Notes under the pieces: generated by a model | Told to the model about the DNA's origin: nothing | What the model saw: only the letters and a program-made list of their open reading frames with translations | Database searches by the model: none | In this document: positions 7,913-16,116 of the stretch, piece by piece | Layout of the letters: every line of letters starts with the position of its first letter | How positions within the stretch are numbered: position 1 is the stretch's first letter | Program-made: the position numbers and the translations under genes | Origin: JAHRAW01 sp965226545 | GTDB taxonomy: Bacteria > Pseudomonadota > Gammaproteobacteria > Arenicellales > Poriferihabitantaceae | Length of the DNA stretch: 64,000 nt | Direction: 5' to 3' | NCBI GenBank assembly: GCA_965226545.1 | Contig: OZ245364.1 | Span: 682,001 to 746,000, forward strand

Positions 7913-9643
7913 GTGAATCGCGCGCCGCTCGATGCGTCCGTCATCGCCGCGCGGTTGTGGCGCAAGGATGCAACCTTGTGGCAAACGCCGCCGGATACGC
8001 ATGCCGCCATCGCCGCGCGATTGGGTTGGCTGGATTGTGCGGCGTGGTTGGATGCGCACGGCGTCGCGCTGCAAGCCTGGGCGAATCGTGCTGTCGATTG
8101 CGGCGCGTTTGACCGCGCGATTGTGCTTGGCATGGGCGGCTCGAGTATGGCGGCGCGGGTGTTTGCCGCGTTGTTTGCGCCGCGCGCCGTGCATCTGCAG
8201 TTGGAAATTTTGGACAGCACGCAGCCGGCGCAAATCGCGCGCATCGCTTCGCGCGATTTGCGCCGATGTTTGTTTGTGGTCGCCGGCAAATCCGGCGAGA
8301 CCATCGAGACGCTCGATTTGTTCGCGTTTTTTTACGCGCAACTGCGCGCGCAATGCAGCCGTCCGGGCGCGCGCTTTGTCGTCATCACCGACCGCGATTC
8401 GCGTCTGCATGCGCTTGGCGATTCGCTCGAAGTCAGCCAACTGTTTTTTAATCCGCCGGACATCGGCGGGCGATACAGCGCGCTCAGTTATTTTGGCTTG
8501 GCGCCGGCCGCGTTGCTTGGCGTCGAGTTAACCGCGTTGGGCGCGCATCTAAAAATCGCTTGCGCGCAAACCCAAGCCGCCGTCGCCAACAATCCGGCAT
8601 TGCAACTCGGTCAATGGCTCGGGCAATCGGCGTCCGCGCACGGTCGCGACAAATTGCGGTTGTATCTGCCGGAGTCGTTGCGCGCGTTTGGCATGTGGAT
8701 TGAACAATTGGTCGCCGAGAGCACCGGCAAACAAGGGCGCGGCATCGTGCCGGTGCTGCAAGTCGGCGACCGCCACAGCCAACCGCCGCGCGATGATTGC
8801 ATCGATGTCGCCGTCGCCCATCCAACGCAGGACGCCGATTGGCGTGCGCCGCCGCATGCGCGAAGGTTGGTGTTGGCGGATGCCGAACAAATCGGCGGCG
8901 CGTTTTTTGATTGGCAATTTGCGGTCGCGGTCGCCTGCGCTTATCTGCGCGTCAATCCGTTTGACCAGCCGGATGTTGCCGCCAGCAAATCTGCGACGCG
9001 CGCCTTCATCCAACAACGCAGCGCATCGCGCAACCAACCCAACCGCGATGCAGTCGACCTTCCGCCGCCGCAACTTCGCACCGATAAATATGCATTAACA
9101 TTGTCGCGAACATTGTCACGAAAATTGTCGCGCGCCGCCGACCCGTCCAAGCCAATCGATGCGCATCGATTGTTGATGCACTTTCAACGCAGCATCACGC
9201 CGCAATGTTATCTCGCCGCGCTTTCCTATCTGCCCGAATCGCGCGCAATAACCGCGTTGCTGCATGAACTTTGCGCGCGCGCCGGCGCGCAACTTGATGT
9301 GGTCGCAACGCTCGGCGTCGGCCCGCGTTATTTGCATTCGACCGGTCAACTGCATAAAGGCGGCGCGAACCGCGGGCGGTTTATTCAACTGTGTGCGCCG
9401 GCGCCCGATGAATTGCGCGCGCCCGAACGCGATTACACTTTCGGCGAATTGCTCGAGGCGCAAGCCGACGGCGATTTTGCGGTGCTGGCCGAACGCGGCG
9501 TGATTATGCGCGTTGCGTTAAAAACCGATACACTCGAGTCGTTGCGCGCGTTTGTTGACGCGTTTTGTGATGCCGCCAACACTTGTGATTCAATCGACGG
9601 CGGTGATGCATCGGATGCATCGTCGGCGGCAAATGCGCAATAA
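7913..9643 (+). CDS. pgi: Glucose-6-phosphate isomerase, transaldolase/Pgi-fusion subfamily
   Basis: A 576-residue SIS-domain isomerase interconverting glucose-6-P and fructose-6-P. It shows GMGGSSMAARVF (73 on), the LDSTQPAQI strand, the phosphate loop AGKSGETIET, and ESTGKQGRG. These resemble the Pgi half of bifunctional transaldolase-Pgi proteins rather than classical Pgi; no transaldolase part is present. A loop near residue 400 carries TLSRTLSRKLSR, encoded by three 12-bp repeats at 9099-9134. The C-terminus is Asp/Ser/Ala-rich. The start is taken as GTG 7913, the first sensible initiation codon after a 15-bp repeat array. No clear ribosome site is seen. Confidence 0.85.
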   Translation: MNRAPLDASVIAARLWRKDATLWQTPPDTHAAIAARLGWLDCAAWLDAHGVALQAWANRAVDCGAFDRAIVLGMGGSSMAARVFAALFAPRAVHLQLEILDSTQPAQIARIASRDLRRCLFVVAGKSGETIETLDLFAFFYAQLRAQCSRPGARFVVITDRDSRLHALGDSLEVSQLFFNPPDIGGRYSALSYFGLAPAALLGVELTALGAHLKIACAQTQAAVANNPALQLGQWLGQSASAHGRDKLRLYLPESLRAFGMWIEQLVAESTGKQGRGIVPVLQVGDRHSQPPRDDCIDVAVAHPTQDADWRAPPHARRLVLADAEQIGGAFFDWQFAVAVACAYLRVNPFDQPDVAASKSATRAFIQQRSASRNQPNRDAVDLPPPQLRTDKYALTLSRTLSRKLSRAADPSKPIDAHRLLMHFQRSITPQCYLAALSYLPESRAITALLHELCARAGAQLDVVATLGVGPRYLHSTGQLHKGGANRGRFIQLCAPAPDELRAPERDYTFGELLEAQADGDFAVLAERGVIMRVALKTDTLESLRAFVDAFCDAANTCDSIDGGDASDASSAANAQ

Positions 9644-9728
9644 TGATTCGCAACAATGACTCGCCACAATGATTCGTAATAACGACTCTTAATAATGACT
9701 CGCCATACTGATTCGAACCAATCGATGA
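9638..9728. repeat. 13-bp degenerate tandem array between pgi and glyQ
   Basis: Seven 13-base units in register: caataatgattcg, caacaatgactcg, ccacaatgattcg, taataacgactct, taataatgactcg, ccatactgattcg, aaccaatcgatga. The array begins at the pgi stop codon and runs into the glyQ start region. Each unit brings an ATG-like word, so both possible glyQ start codons lie inside the repeat. Confidence 0.85.
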
Positions 9729-10621
9729 CTTTCCAACAACTCATCTTTGCATTGCAACGCTATTGGGATGCAAATGGCTGCGCGATTTTGCAGCCGCTCG
9801 ATAAAGAAGTCGGCGCCGGCACGTTTCATCCGTCGACGTTTTTGGCTGCGGTTGGGCCGGAACCGTTGCGCGCCGCGTATGTGCAGCCGTCGCGCCGCCC
9901 GACCGACGGACGCTATGGTGAAAATCCGAATCGACTGCAGCATTATTTTCAATTTCAAGTCGTGCTTAAACCGTCGCCGGATGATTTTCAACAGTTGTAT
10001 CTCGGTTCGCTCGCCGCACTCGGCGTCGATTGCCAAAAGGATGATGTGCGGTTTGTCGAGGACGATTGGGAATCGCCGACGCTCGGCGCCTGGGGTTTGG
10101 GTTGGGAAGTGTGGTTAAACGGAATGGAGGTGACGCAGTTCACTTATTTCCAACAAGTCGGCGGGTTGGATTGTCGTCCGGTGACCGGCGAAATCACCTA
10201 CGGGCTCGAGCGCATCGCGATGCATCTGCAAGGGTGCGACAACTTGTTCGATTTAATTTGGTGCGACGGCGCGCACGGGCGGTATACCTACGGCGATTTG
10301 TATCTGCAAAATGAAATCGAACAATCGGCGTACAATTTTGAACACGCCGCAATCGATGATTTATTCGCGCAATTCGACGCCGCTGAAAAAATGTGCCGTA
10401 CATTGCTCGACCAACAACTGCCGTTGCCGGCGTATGAACGCGCGCTGGATGCATCGCATCTGTTTAATTTGCTGGATGCGCGTCGCGCCATCGGCGTGAC
10501 CGAACGCGCGCGTTACATTGCGCGGGTGCGCAACATGGCGCGCGGCGTCGCCAAACGCTATTACCAATCGCGCGAAGCACTCGGCTTTCCGCGCGCGCCG
10601 ATTGCGACCAAGACCAAGTGA
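9695..10621 (+). CDS. glyQ: Glycyl-tRNA synthetase alpha subunit
   Basis: The catalytic class II subunit of the tetrameric glycyl-tRNA synthetase; it activates glycine and charges tRNA-Gly with GlyS. Highly conserved blocks are present, such as EVGAGTFHPSTFLAAVGPEP, QPSRRPTDGRYGENPNRLQ, WGLGWEVWLNGMEVTQFTYF and PVTGEITYGLERIAMHLQG. The length is 308 residues from ATG 9695 or 298 from ATG 9725, against about 300 for the family. The N-terminal ten residues come from a 13-bp tandem array. The stop overlaps the GTG of glyS by four bases (GTGA), indicating translational coupling. Confidence 0.97.
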   Translation: MTRHTDSNQSMTFQQLIFALQRYWDANGCAILQPLDKEVGAGTFHPSTFLAAVGPEPLRAAYVQPSRRPTDGRYGENPNRLQHYFQFQVVLKPSPDDFQQLYLGSLAALGVDCQKDDVRFVEDDWESPTLGAWGLGWEVWLNGMEVTQFTYFQQVGGLDCRPVTGEITYGLERIAMHLQGCDNLFDLIWCDGAHGRYTYGDLYLQNEIEQSAYNFEHAAIDDLFAQFDAAEKMCRTLLDQQLPLPAYERALDASHLFNLLDARRAIGVTERARYIARVRNMARGVAKRYYQSREALGFPRAPIATKTK

Positions 10622-12861
10622 ACACCGTCAATCCAATGAAGAAAAAAATCGTGCGCAAAAAAACCGTCGGTGCGCGCGCATCGACCAAGCCTGCGTCGAA
10701 GCGCGCAAGTAAACGCACAACCAAACGTGCGCCTAAGCACTCGACCAATCGCGCCGCGTTGTTGATTGAATTGGGCGTCGAGGAATTGCCGGCGCGCGGA
10801 CAAGATGCATTGGCGCGCGCATTCGCCGCCGGCTTGGCGCAACAATTGGTCGAGGCCGGCGTTATCGACGACGCGCAACAGTTTCAATTTTTCGCATCGC
10901 CGCGGCGGTTGGCGGCGTTGCTGCCGCAAGTTGCCGCGCGTCAAGCCGCGCGCGTGGTCGAAACTCGCGGGCCTTCGCTGCAAGCCGCGTTCGATGAACA
11001 CGGCAAACCCACCGCCGCGGCGCGCGGCTTTGCCAAATCATGCGGCGTGGCGGTCGCGCAATTGCAGACGCTTGCGAGCGAACAAGGCGAACGATTGACG
11101 CATCGTGCGCGCGTGCGCGGCGCGACCTTGACGGCGTTGCTCGATGTTGCGCTTGGCGAAGCGTTGCGGCGATTGCCGATTGCCAAACGAATGCGTTGGG
11201 GCGATGGCGACGCTGAATTCATTCGCCCGGTGCGTTGGGTGACGGCGTTGCATGGCAAACAACAATTAACGCTCGCGGCGTTTGGTTTGCGCGCCGCGCG
11301 CGTCACCCATGCGCATCGGTTGTGTACCCGTCAAACATTGTCGCTGCCCGACGCCGAACAATACGCGCGCGTGTTGTTTGCGCGCGGCTTCGTTATCGCC
11401 GATTTTGCGCGCCGCCGCGCTGTCATCGGCAAACAACTCGCCGCGCTGGCAAAACGCGCCGATGCGCAAGCGCCGAACGATGAACAATTGCTCGATGAAG
11501 TGACCGGATTGGTCGAATGGCCGAATGCATTGTGCGGCGAATTCGACAAGCGATTTTTAACCTTGCCGCCGCAGGTGTTGGTGTCGGCGATGCGCGACCA
11601 TCAAAAGTATTTTCATCTGCGCGATGCGCGCGGCAAACTGTTGCCCAAGTTTATCGCGGTCGCCAATCTCGACGGCGATTTGCGCCGCGTGCGTCGCGGC
11701 AACGAGCGCGTGTTGCGCGCGCGATTGGCCGACGCCGAATTTTTTTGGCGCGCCGATTTGCGCGCGCCGTTGGAGTCGCGCGCCGACCAATTGGCGCGCG
11801 TGTTGTTTCATCAACAACTCGGTTCGCTGGCCGACAAAACCGCGCGCATCGAGCGATTGGCCGGCGTCATCGGCGCGCAACTCGACGCCGAGCCGACGCA
11901 CACCGCGCGCGCCGCGCAATTATGCAAATTGGATTTGTTGACCGACATGGTCGGCGAATTCCCCGAACTGCAGGGCGTCATCGGGCGGCATTGCGCGCTT
12001 GCCTATGATGAAGCGCGCGCGGTCGCCGACGCGATTGAACAACATTATTTGCCGCGCACCGCCGGCGATGCATTGCCGCGCGGCGCGGTTGCGCAAAGCG
12101 TCGCCTTGGCCGACCGATTGGATTCGCTGCTCGGATTGTTTAGCGCCGGCGATGCGCCGAGCGGCGACAAGGATCCGTTTGCATTGCGGCGCGCGGCGTT
12201 GGCGGTGTTGCGCATCCTTATCGAAAAAAAATTGGCGTTGGCGTTGCCGCCGCTGCTCAACGAAGCCGCGCAAGGCTATCGCGCGCAAGGCATTGCGGTC
12301 GATGATGACATCGCGGCGCGAGTGTTTGCGTTTATGTTGGAGCGGCTGCGCGCCTATTACGCCGCGACCGAACGCGGCGCGCAGGCTTTGCCGGCGGTGT
12401 TGGCGTGCCGCCCTTCGAAGCCGCTCGATGTCGATTTGCGCATCAAGGCGTTGGCGCATTTTTTTGCCAAGCAACCGACGGCCGCGGCGTCGTTGGCCGC
12501 GGCCAACAAACGCATCGCCAATTTGTTGAACAAGGCAAAACAAAACGGCGAACCGATTGCCGCGCCCATCGACTCGGCGGCGTTGTCGGATGAAGCCGAA
12601 CGCGACTTGGCGCGTCAACTGCAAAAAGTCGATGCGCGCGCGCGCGATTGGTTTGCCGCCGGCGATTATCGACGCGGCTTAACCGAATTGGCGCAACTGG
12701 CCAAACCCATCGATGCGTTTTTTGAACAGGTGATGGTGATGGACAGCGACGCAACCAAACGCGCCAATCGGCTGGCGTTGTTGCTGCAGATTCGCCGATT
12801 GTTTTTTGAAGTCGCCGACATTTCCAAAATGGCGGTTGAACGACCGTCGTCCGGCGAATAG
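10618..12861 (+). CDS. glyS: Glycyl-tRNA synthetase beta subunit with basic N-terminal extension
   Basis: A 747-residue subunit for tRNA recognition in the GlyQ2GlyS2 enzyme. Family blocks include LLIELGVEELPAR, RPVRWVTALHGK, DHQKYFHLRD, LADRLDSLLGLFSAG and GDKDPFALRRAALAVLRIL. The first 45 or so residues are a Lys/Arg/Ala/Thr tail (KKKIVRKK, KRASKRTTKRAPK) not found in the standard protein, which begins directly at the LLIELGVEELP region. The tail resembles the H1-like protein encoded at 3.6 kb. The GTG at 10618 overlaps the glyQ stop; an ATG at 10636 is an alternative and still includes the tail. Confidence 0.95.
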   Translation: MNTVNPMKKKIVRKKTVGARASTKPASKRASKRTTKRAPKHSTNRAALLIELGVEELPARGQDALARAFAAGLAQQLVEAGVIDDAQQFQFFASPRRLAALLPQVAARQAARVVETRGPSLQAAFDEHGKPTAAARGFAKSCGVAVAQLQTLASEQGERLTHRARVRGATLTALLDVALGEALRRLPIAKRMRWGDGDAEFIRPVRWVTALHGKQQLTLAAFGLRAARVTHAHRLCTRQTLSLPDAEQYARVLFARGFVIADFARRRAVIGKQLAALAKRADAQAPNDEQLLDEVTGLVEWPNALCGEFDKRFLTLPPQVLVSAMRDHQKYFHLRDARGKLLPKFIAVANLDGDLRRVRRGNERVLRARLADAEFFWRADLRAPLESRADQLARVLFHQQLGSLADKTARIERLAGVIGAQLDAEPTHTARAAQLCKLDLLTDMVGEFPELQGVIGRHCALAYDEARAVADAIEQHYLPRTAGDALPRGAVAQSVALADRLDSLLGLFSAGDAPSGDKDPFALRRAALAVLRILIEKKLALALPPLLNEAAQGYRAQGIAVDDDIAARVFAFMLERLRAYYAATERGAQALPAVLACRPSKPLDVDLRIKALAHFFAKQPTAAASLAAANKRIANLLNKAKQNGEPIAAPIDSAALSDEAERDLARQLQKVDARARDWFAAGDYRRGLTELAQLAKPIDAFFEQVMVMDSDATKRANRLALLLQIRRLFFEVADISKMAVERPSSGE

Positions 12862-12862
12862 G

Positions 12863-12927
12863 TTGCATAGTTGATTTGCACAATTGACTTGCATAATTGA
12901 GTCGCAATCGATTTGTGCACCATTGAT
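12863..12927. repeat. 13-bp degenerate tandem array between glyS and the MazG-like gene
   Basis: Five 13-base units: ttgcatagttgat, ttgcacaattgac, ttgcataattgag, tcgcaatcgattt, gtgcaccattgat. The array starts right after the glyS stop codon. The unit differs from the 13-bp unit before glyQ. Confidence 0.8.
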
Positions 12928-12944
12928 TTATTACCGGCATAAAT

Positions 12945-13424
12945 ATGATGAACGATGAACAAGTAACCGACTCGTCAACTGAAACGGTGAATGATTCGGT
13001 AAACGAATCGACAAACGACTCGGCAAGCGAACCGGCAAACAACTCGTCAACCGATTCGATAATCGATTCGACAATCGAATCGACCAACAACCCGTCAACC
13101 GATTCGTTTGCGGCGATGATGGCGCGGGTGCGCGCGTTTCATCACAAGCATCGCTTTGCCGAAAACGGCGGCGAGGATATGGTGTATCGGCTTGCGTTGA
13201 TGAGCGAAGAATTGGGCGAGATTGCCGCCTGCATTACCAAAGGCGAATCCAAGGAACGATTGGCGGAAGAATGCGCCGATTTATTTATCCTGTTGCTCGG
13301 CAATGCAATCGCCGCCGATTTTGATTTGGCGCGCGCGTTTGACAAAAAGATGAACAAAATTAATCAACGTAGCGCGCGGATGATTGACGGGCGCGTGCGC
13401 GTATCCGAATTCGGCGCGCGCTGA
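12945..13424 (+). CDS. MazG-like nucleotide pyrophosphohydrolase with repetitive N-terminus
   Basis: 159 residues. The C-terminal 100 or so form a four-helix MazG-type NTP pyrophosphohydrolase: the metal-binding EELGEI motif lies in the first helix and EECADLFILLLGN gives the downstream E..D pair. Such enzymes hydrolyse nucleoside triphosphates, often non-canonical ones, to monophosphate and pyrophosphate; the substrate here is unknown. Residues 7-54 are a Ser/Asp/Asn/Thr-rich segment encoded by twelve 12-bp repeats, likely disordered. The stop overlaps the gmhB start (TGATG). An ATG nearer the domain (Met58, in FAAMMARVRAF) is possible but lacks support. Confidence 0.78.
   Translation: MMNDEQVTDSSTETVNDSVNESTNDSASEPANNSSTDSIIDSTIESTNNPSTDSFAAMMARVRAFHHKHRFAENGGEDMVYRLALMSEELGEIAACITKGESKERLAEECADLFILLLGNAIAADFDLARAFDKKMNKINQRSARMIDGRVRVSEFGAR
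12963..13106 (+). repeat. In-frame 12-bp tandem array (12 units) in the MazG-like gene
   Basis: Twelve 12-base units in perfect register, for example gtaaccgactcg, gtgaatgattcg, acaaacgactcg, tcaaccgattcg. The shared pattern is NNNAANGANTCG, encoding tetrapeptides such as VNDS, VNES, TNDS, IIDS, TIES. The period is a multiple of three, so the frame is kept. Confidence 0.9.
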
Positions 13425-13996
13425 TGGCGTCCAAGCCGCTGGTGATTTTGGACCGCGACGGCGTGATTAACGCGGAGTCGTCCAACTATATCAAGAGCGA
13501 ACACGAATGGCATGCGTTGCCCGGCAGTTTGGCGGCGATTGCGCAATTGTGTCGCGCCGAATATCGCGTGGTCGTGGCGACCAATCAAGCCGGCGTCGCC
13601 AAAGGGTTGTACAGCATCAACACCTTAAACCGCATCCACCAAAAAATGCTCGAGCAACTGCAATCCAACGGCGGCGCACTCAGCGCGATTTTTTTCTGCC
13701 CGCATGATGACGCCGCCAATTGCAATTGCCGCAAACCAAAACCGGGCATGCTGCTCGAAGCGGCTGAACGATTTAATTGCGATTTGCGCGAGGTGTTTTT
13801 TGTCGGCGACAGCCGCCGCGATTTACAAGCGGCGCACGCCGCCGGCGCCAAACCGGCGCTGGTCAAAACCGGCAACGGACAATCCTGCGCGCAAGCCATC
13901 GCCGCCGGCGCCGCCGATTTCGCCGCGTTTGCCGATGTGCCGGTGTATGACGATTTGGCGGCGTTTGTCGAACAACTTATCAGTGCGGGGCATTAA
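13424..13996 (+). CDS. gmhB: D-glycero-beta-D-manno-heptose 1,7-bisphosphate 7-phosphatase
   Basis: A 190-residue HAD-superfamily phosphatase of the ADP-heptose (LPS core) pathway. Motif I is LDRDGVINAE with the nucleophile Asp; motif II lies in VATNQAGVAKG. The zinc-binding cysteines are in FFCPHDDAANCNCRKPKPGM, and the final motif is VGDSRRDLQAA. The gene sits in the glyQ-glyS...gmhB...plsC block that is conserved in many proteobacteria. It overlaps the preceding MazG-like gene by one base and is 4 bases from the next gene, suggesting one transcript. Confidence 0.93.
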   Translation: MASKPLVILDRDGVINAESSNYIKSEHEWHALPGSLAAIAQLCRAEYRVVVATNQAGVAKGLYSINTLNRIHQKMLEQLQSNGGALSAIFFCPHDDAANCNCRKPKPGMLLEAAERFNCDLREVFFVGDSRRDLQAAHAAGAKPALVKTGNGQSCAQAIAAGAADFAAFADVPVYDDLAAFVEQLISAGH

Positions 13997-14000
13997 GTTA

Positions 14001-14780
14001 ATGAATGATGAATCAATCAGCGATGATTTTTATTTTTGGGGAATTGACGGCTGTAAGGGCGGTTGGTTTTGCATTGGGTTAACCAATGCAGGCGACCACT
14101 GTTCTTTGGTTGCCGCGGACATCATCGATGTGCATTCGAAGTTGAAAAAACGCGGCGCGAAAATTGCGTTGATTGACATTCCCATTGGGTTGAGTAACAA
14201 CGATGAAGAAAGAACTTGCGATGTCGAGGCAAGGCGGTGTATCGAGTCGAGAAGCAGCAGTGTGTTTCCCGCGCCTTGTCGTTGCGCGCTCGAAGTGTTT
14301 TCCGCCTGTGGTGAAGAAGCGGCAAAGAAAGTAAACCATCAAATCACCGGACGCAGTTTGTCGAAACAATCGTTGGCGATTATGAAAAAAATCGCCGAGG
14401 TCGATGGCTTTATGCGCGGCAATGAATCAGAAAACTTTTTCCGCGAAGTGCATCCGGAGGTTTGCTTTTGGGCGTTAAACGGTGATGTCCCGCTTGCGTA
14501 CGGCAAAAGAAAAATGGAGGGGCGATGTGAACGGTTGGAAATTTTGCGGCGTTATTCGCTCAATGCGAAACGCCCGTTAAATATCGACGCGATATACAAC
14601 AAATCGCTCCGCGAACATCCGCGCAAAACGGTTGCCTATGATGATGTGTTGGATGCATTGGCGGCGGCGCTCACCGCAAAAATCGGTTATGAAAAAGGAT
14701 ATCGAACATTGCCGACTGCGCCCGCAAAGGACTCGCGCGGGTTAACGATGGAGATGGTTTGTGTTATAAACCGTCCTTAA
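14001..14780 (+). CDS. DUF429 family protein (predicted RNase H-like fold)
   Basis: 259 residues. Family features are the N-terminal WGIDGCKGGW motif, the second strand ALIDIPIGL, the FREVHPEVCFWALNG segment and the C-terminal VAYDDVLDALAAALTA acidic motif. DUF429 proteins are predicted RNase H-like nucleases from fold comparison; no activity is established for this protein. The ATG at 14001, 4 bases after gmhB, is chosen over the long frame that runs back through gmhB. Its base composition is less GCGC-rich than its neighbours and it interrupts the usual gmhB-plsC adjacency, so it may be a later insertion. Confidence 0.75.
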   Translation: MNDESISDDFYFWGIDGCKGGWFCIGLTNAGDHCSLVAADIIDVHSKLKKRGAKIALIDIPIGLSNNDEERTCDVEARRCIESRSSSVFPAPCRCALEVFSACGEEAAKKVNHQITGRSLSKQSLAIMKKIAEVDGFMRGNESENFFREVHPEVCFWALNGDVPLAYGKRKMEGRCERLEILRRYSLNAKRPLNIDAIYNKSLREHPRKTVAYDDVLDALAAALTAKIGYEKGYRTLPTAPAKDSRGLTMEMVCVINRP

Positions 14781-14880
14781 CTTATCCCGTCCCAATGCAT
14801 CGTCGCGATGTCGCGCGGTTTTGTGTGTTGGCGACGGGCAATTAATTCAATCCAATCGAATCCAATCCACGGAGCAAACG

Positions 14881-15093
14881 ATGACCGATACAGTCAAGTG
14901 GGTGGCGACCTTTGTGCAACTGGTCGGCTATGGCATGACCGGGTTTAACTTGGTGCCGTACAATATTTTTGTCTTTATCGTCGGCATTGTGTTGTGGTTT
15001 ATCGTCGGTGTTTTGTGGAAGGACCGGGCGATTATGCTGGTGCATGTCGGCGCCTTGGCGTCGTTGCTGATTGGTTATTTTGGTGCGCAGTAA
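14881..15093 (+). CDS. Small integral membrane protein (DUF6552-like)
   Basis: 70 residues with a good ribosome site (GGAG, 7 bases before ATG 14881). It starts TDTVKWVATFVQLVGYGMTG and has two or three hydrophobic segments: about 8-21, 25-42 (NIFVFIVGIVLWFIVGVLW) and 48-68 (MLVHVGALASLLIGYFGAQ). The motif W-KDRAIM-VHVGA is what I recall of the DUF6552 group of small membrane proteins. The function is unknown. Confidence 0.6.
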   Translation: MTDTVKWVATFVQLVGYGMTGFNLVPYNIFVFIVGIVLWFIVGVLWKDRAIMLVHVGALASLLIGYFGAQ

Positions 15094-15152
15094 CATCGGC
15101 GCAATCGTTTTGTGCCGGCGCAATTGATTAACCGTTATTAACCGACCGACAA

Positions 15153-15899
15153 ATGTATTGGCGTTCGTTGTTGTTTGTGTTTGGGCAAGCGATTAGCGCG
15201 GTGTTGATTTGCCCGCTGGCGTTGGCGTGTTTATGGATGTCGTCGATGCGGCGGGCGCGGTTGATTGCGTGGTGGGCGCGGTTTAATATTTGGTCGCTTA
15301 AATATCTGTGTCGGTTGACTTATCGAGTGACCGGTTTGGAGAACCTTATTAATGTTCATCGTCCGGCGGTGTTGATGGCGAATCATCAATCGGCGTGGGA
15401 GACGCTTTGCTTTCAGTTAATTTTTCCGCCGCAGTCGTACATCTTAAAAAAGCGGTTGTTGTGGATTCCGTTTTTTGGCTGGGGGCTTGCCGCCAATCGA
15501 CCGATTGCAATTGACCGCGCGAAAAAAATGCGCGCGCTCGAACAACTTGTGCAGCAAGGCGGCGTACGGCTTGCCGAAGGACGTTGGGTGGTGGCGTTTC
15601 CCGAAGGCACGCGGCGTCGCCCCGGGCAACTCGGTCGATTTCAATCGGGCGGGGCGATGCTTGCGGTGCAAACCGGCGCGCCGGTTGTGCCGGTTGCGCA
15701 CAATGCCGGCGTGTTTTGGCCGCGCAATCAATTGCGCAAACATTGCGGCGTCATCGATGTGCATATCGGCGCGCCGATTGACCCGCGCGGCAAAACCGCG
15801 CGCGCGGTTACCGCACTCGCCGAACAATGGATTGCCGAAACCGCGCAACACCTTGCGCAATCGTGTGAGGTTGTCGATGATTCAAACGTCGACAAATAA
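15153..15899 (+). CDS. plsC: 1-acyl-sn-glycerol-3-phosphate acyltransferase
   Basis: A 248-residue inner-membrane acyltransferase that converts lysophosphatidic acid to phosphatidic acid. Acyltransferase motif I is NHQSAWE, an H-x4-E version of the usual H-x4-D; this variant is common in one PlsC subgroup. Motif III is VAFPEGTRR and motif IV is APVVPVAHN. There is an N-terminal membrane helix (residues 5-28). The gene closes the glyQ...gmhB...plsC neighbourhood. It is followed by a repeat-filled intergenic stretch before the convergent rsmA. Confidence 0.92.
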   Translation: MYWRSLLFVFGQAISAVLICPLALACLWMSSMRRARLIAWWARFNIWSLKYLCRLTYRVTGLENLINVHRPAVLMANHQSAWETLCFQLIFPPQSYILKKRLLWIPFFGWGLAANRPIAIDRAKKMRALEQLVQQGGVRLAEGRWVVAFPEGTRRRPGQLGRFQSGGAMLAVQTGAPVVPVAHNAGVFWPRNQLRKHCGVIDVHIGAPIDPRGKTARAVTALAEQWIAETAQHLAQSCEVVDDSNVDK

Positions 15900-15944
15900 A
15901 ATGTTGCCAATAAGAAACATCGATGGTGCGTCAACTATCGAAAG

Positions 15945-16090
15945 TAAATAAACATCGACGGTAACAGTCGCCGATAAACAAATGGCGACGGTCAATAAAT
16001 ATTGACGGTGTAAATTACCGGTAAAAAATCATCGATGGTAAAAATTGTCGATAAATAAACTTCGACGGTAAAAGTCACGGTAAATAAACA
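15945..16090. repeat. About 30-bp imperfect tandem array between plsC and rsmA
   Basis: The motif aaataaacatcgacggtaac recurs five times in diverged form (starting near 15945, 15975, 15996, 16022, 16052). Each copy has a 'cgacggtaa' or 'cgatggtaa' core, and units are 21-30 bases. It fills the convergent junction and no T-run terminator was found. Confidence 0.55.
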
Positions 16091-16116
16091 AAACAATCGC
16101 ATCGAACAACGCACCG

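Noticed and set aside
12963..13106. Possible CRISPR array at the 12-bp repeats, and likewise at 43499-43641
   Set aside because: Units are contiguous with no spacers, too short and too degenerate, and no cas genes are present.
13704..14000. 99-codon upstream extension of the DUF429 frame
   Set aside because: It overlaps gmhB in another frame, is Arg/Pro-rich shadow sequence, and the ATG at 14001 begins right at the family's N-terminus.
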